NCBI GenBank assembly: GCA_041165345.1
Contig: JBEANQ010000111.1
Location: 1-8,729, forward strand
Direction of reading: 5' to 3'
DNA from: JBBKWH01 sp041165345
Lineage (GTDB): Bacteria > Pseudomonadota > Gammaproteobacteria > Pseudomonadales > Moraxellaceae
DNA: 8,729 nt
This document shows, piece after piece, positions 7,560 through 8,729 of the stretch. The position numbers and the translations under genes were made by a program. Under the pieces are notes generated by a model. That model worked only from the letters and a program-made list of their open reading frames with translations. It ran no database searches and was not told where the DNA came from. Within the stretch, counting starts at the first letter, position 1. The number at the start of each line of letters is the position of its first letter.

Positions 7560-8729
7560 TTAATTGCCACAATTTGTATTGTGTACCAAGATGCCTCGAC
7601 CACCCACCATGTAGGTATGGTAGTCCGCAACTTCAATGTTATACACCGTAGTGTGATAGGGTGTGAACCGCTCATCTGGCTCGTCATAGTAATACTCACC
7701 ATCTTGATCTGCCTCAATGGGGTAGGCAACACTCTCTTCAATTTGTTCAAACCCCCCTCTTCCATTGTGCTGGCTGAGATCATACAGCATACCATCCATA
7801 AAGCTGTTGTTTGGTCCTAGCCCCATCTCTTCTTGGTCATAGCCGTGTATCCACGCCAAATGAGGTTGCTCACTGTCGTATTGATACACGGGTTTGGCAA
7901 GCGCAATTGCAAAAAGCCGATTTGAGATGGGATTAAATACCACATCATTAAAGACCAGTTGATCCACCCGCTTCCAGATCGGTGCTGCATAGGCCACATA
8001 ATTGTCTGGTGTACCACGCTTTAGCTCGCTGCCTTGCACATGACCCTCTCCACCCACACACTGGCCTACCACTAAGAAAGGATGATTCGGCGTCACAAAC
8101 AATGGTGAGGTCACGTTAAACCAATCGGCTAGCTCTCCGCCCCATTTGGCTTGTTCCCTAATATCATAAAAGCTGACATACCAGATCGGCTTATTCTCAA
8201 ACACAAAGGTATTGAGCACAGATTTACGTTGAAAATCTCCTTGTCCTGACTCAGGTATAGCAATAACTAAATCATTTACCTGTACATCTTCAATTGCTCG
8301 ACTGCCATTACCTCCTGCTATACGAACAACTGTTCCTGCTACAAAACAACCAATCGTCTGTCTTTGGGTATTTTTGATCGCATCATCTATCATCTTTTTC
8401 CAAAGCGCATCACCAGAGTAGCCAAGCTTGGCATTCAGATCTCTTAGCTCTGCAAAGGTCTTATTCGGATGGAAAAGGTCTAAAAAGTGCATGGCATTCC
8501 TATCGTCAATTGAAAACTTAGTCGCCGTCAAAATCGCATCTTGTATCAATACCGCCTGATCCTCCAGAGAGGGGCGTTTATCAATCCTCTGAGCAATCAA
8601 TGCCCCTTGATCCTCCATCCATTTAATCGCGGCCTGCAAATCCATAGAATGCGCTTGAGGCAGCTTCATCTCCTCACCATTATAAAAGCGCAACTCACCA
8701 CCCATATCATTCAGCACACTTCCTCCTGT
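7560..8729 (-). CDS. C-terminal part of a HINT-domain polymorphic-toxin-like protein lacking its toxin tip (5' partial)
   Basis: HINT domains are intein-like self-cleaving modules placed before the toxin in many secreted polymorphic toxins. The frame is open to the window edge, so the N-terminal part lies outside; residues are counted from the GTG at 8717. Residues 1-120 are a helical, charged region I do not recognise (AELRDLNAKLGYSGDALW from 89). The HINT domain runs from C124 (CFVAGTVV, the N-terminal nucleophile block) through TPNHPFLV (209-216, with H212), to VYNIEVADYHTYMVGGRG (358-375) and VHN (378-380). The splice-type ends Cys1 and His-Asn are intact, so cleavage looks possible. The distance C124 to N380 is 257 residues, long for such domains, because of an acidic, Tyr-rich stretch at about 220-355. 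The protein then stops after TNCGN, so no toxin domain is present. No immunity gene is visible downstream. The gene converges on the PRTase-like gene and shares its lower GC content. Whether the full protein is Rhs-, CdiA- or another type cannot be told. Confidence 0.8.
   Translation of the reverse strand, partial: TGGSVLNDMGGELRFYNGEEMKLPQAHSMDLQAAIKWMEDQGALIAQRIDKRPSLEDQAVLIQDAILTATKFSIDDRNAMHFLDLFHPNKTFAELRDLNAKLGYSGDALWKKMIDDAIKNTQRQTIGCFVAGTVVRIAGGNGSRAIEDVQVNDLVIAIPESGQGDFQRKSVLNTFVFENKPIWYVSFYDIREQAKWGGELADWFNVTSPLFVTPNHPFLVVGQCVGGEGHVQGSELKRGTPDNYVAYAAPIWKRVDQLVFNDVVFNPISNRLFAIALAKPVYQYDSEQPHLAWIHGYDQEEMGLGPNNSFMDGMLYDLSQHNGRGGFEQIEESVAYPIEADQDGEYYYDEPDERFTPYHTTVYNIEVADYHTYMVGGRGILVHNTNCGN
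7578..8348 (-). other. HINT (intein-like) domain
   Basis: The domain is bounded by Cys124 (8346-8348) and Asn380 (7578-7580). The N-terminal block CFVAGTVV, the middle TPNHPF with its histidine (8076-8093), and the C-terminal block ending in VHN are all recognisable. The residue after Asn is Thr, which could serve as a +1 nucleophile in a splicing intein. In polymorphic toxins this domain is normally expected to cleave rather than splice. The catalytic residues I can identify are intact. Confidence 0.8.

Noticed and set aside
7542..7820. A 92-residue + strand frame opposite the HINT domain, with hydrophobic stretches
   Set aside because: It lies opposite the conserved HINT C-terminal block. 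The hydrophobic run is the complement of the acidic HINT sequence, so an immunity protein here is unlikely.
1..8729. Search for tRNA, rRNA, CRISPR arrays, insertion sequence ends and integrase genes
   Set aside because: Reading through the window I found no cloverleaf, regularly spaced repeats, transposase motifs or clear terminal inverted repeats.

Overview
The window comes from a Gram-negative bacterium, since it encodes an outer-membrane Omp85 barrel (TamA) and its inner-membrane-anchored partner (TamB). The gammaproteobacterial type of TamA/TamB sequence suggests Gammaproteobacteria. A member of the Moraxellaceae is possible, but that is only an impression and nothing here settles it.

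Layout. Positions 3-1961 (+) hold most of tamA; its 5' end, with the signal peptide and part of POTRA1, lies outside the window. After a 28-base gap with a Shine-Dalgarno sequence comes tamB (1990-6516, +), complete at 1508 residues. Together they form the translocation and assembly module, which bridges the periplasm and is implicated in outer-membrane protein assembly and in phospholipid transport to the outer membrane. With no visible terminator after tamB, an open frame runs on the same strand to 7344. It encodes a type I phosphoribosyltransferase (PRTase)-fold domain protein of the kind seen in mobile elements. It has no ATG anywhere in its first half, so its start is unclear and it may be 5'-truncated. 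A good intrinsic terminator at 7402-7424 closes the + strand unit.

On the - strand, converging on this unit, positions 7560-8729 carry the C-terminal part of a larger protein ending in an intein-like HINT domain (Cys124 to His379-Asn380), as found near the C-termini of polymorphic toxins. The toxin tip that normally follows is missing: the frame stops five residues after the HN. Past that single TAA the same frame stays open for 39 more codons, which may be a remnant of the lost tip.

The left three quarters is core envelope biogenesis. The right quarter, visibly less GC-rich in the lines I compared by eye, looks like accessory DNA from a conflict or mobile locus placed just downstream of tamAB. 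The most notable points are the toxin-less HINT terminus with its readable continuation, the start-less PRTase gene behind tamB, and a low-complexity insertion of about 80 residues inside POTRA3 of TamA. I do not see a convincing wholly new multi-gene system.
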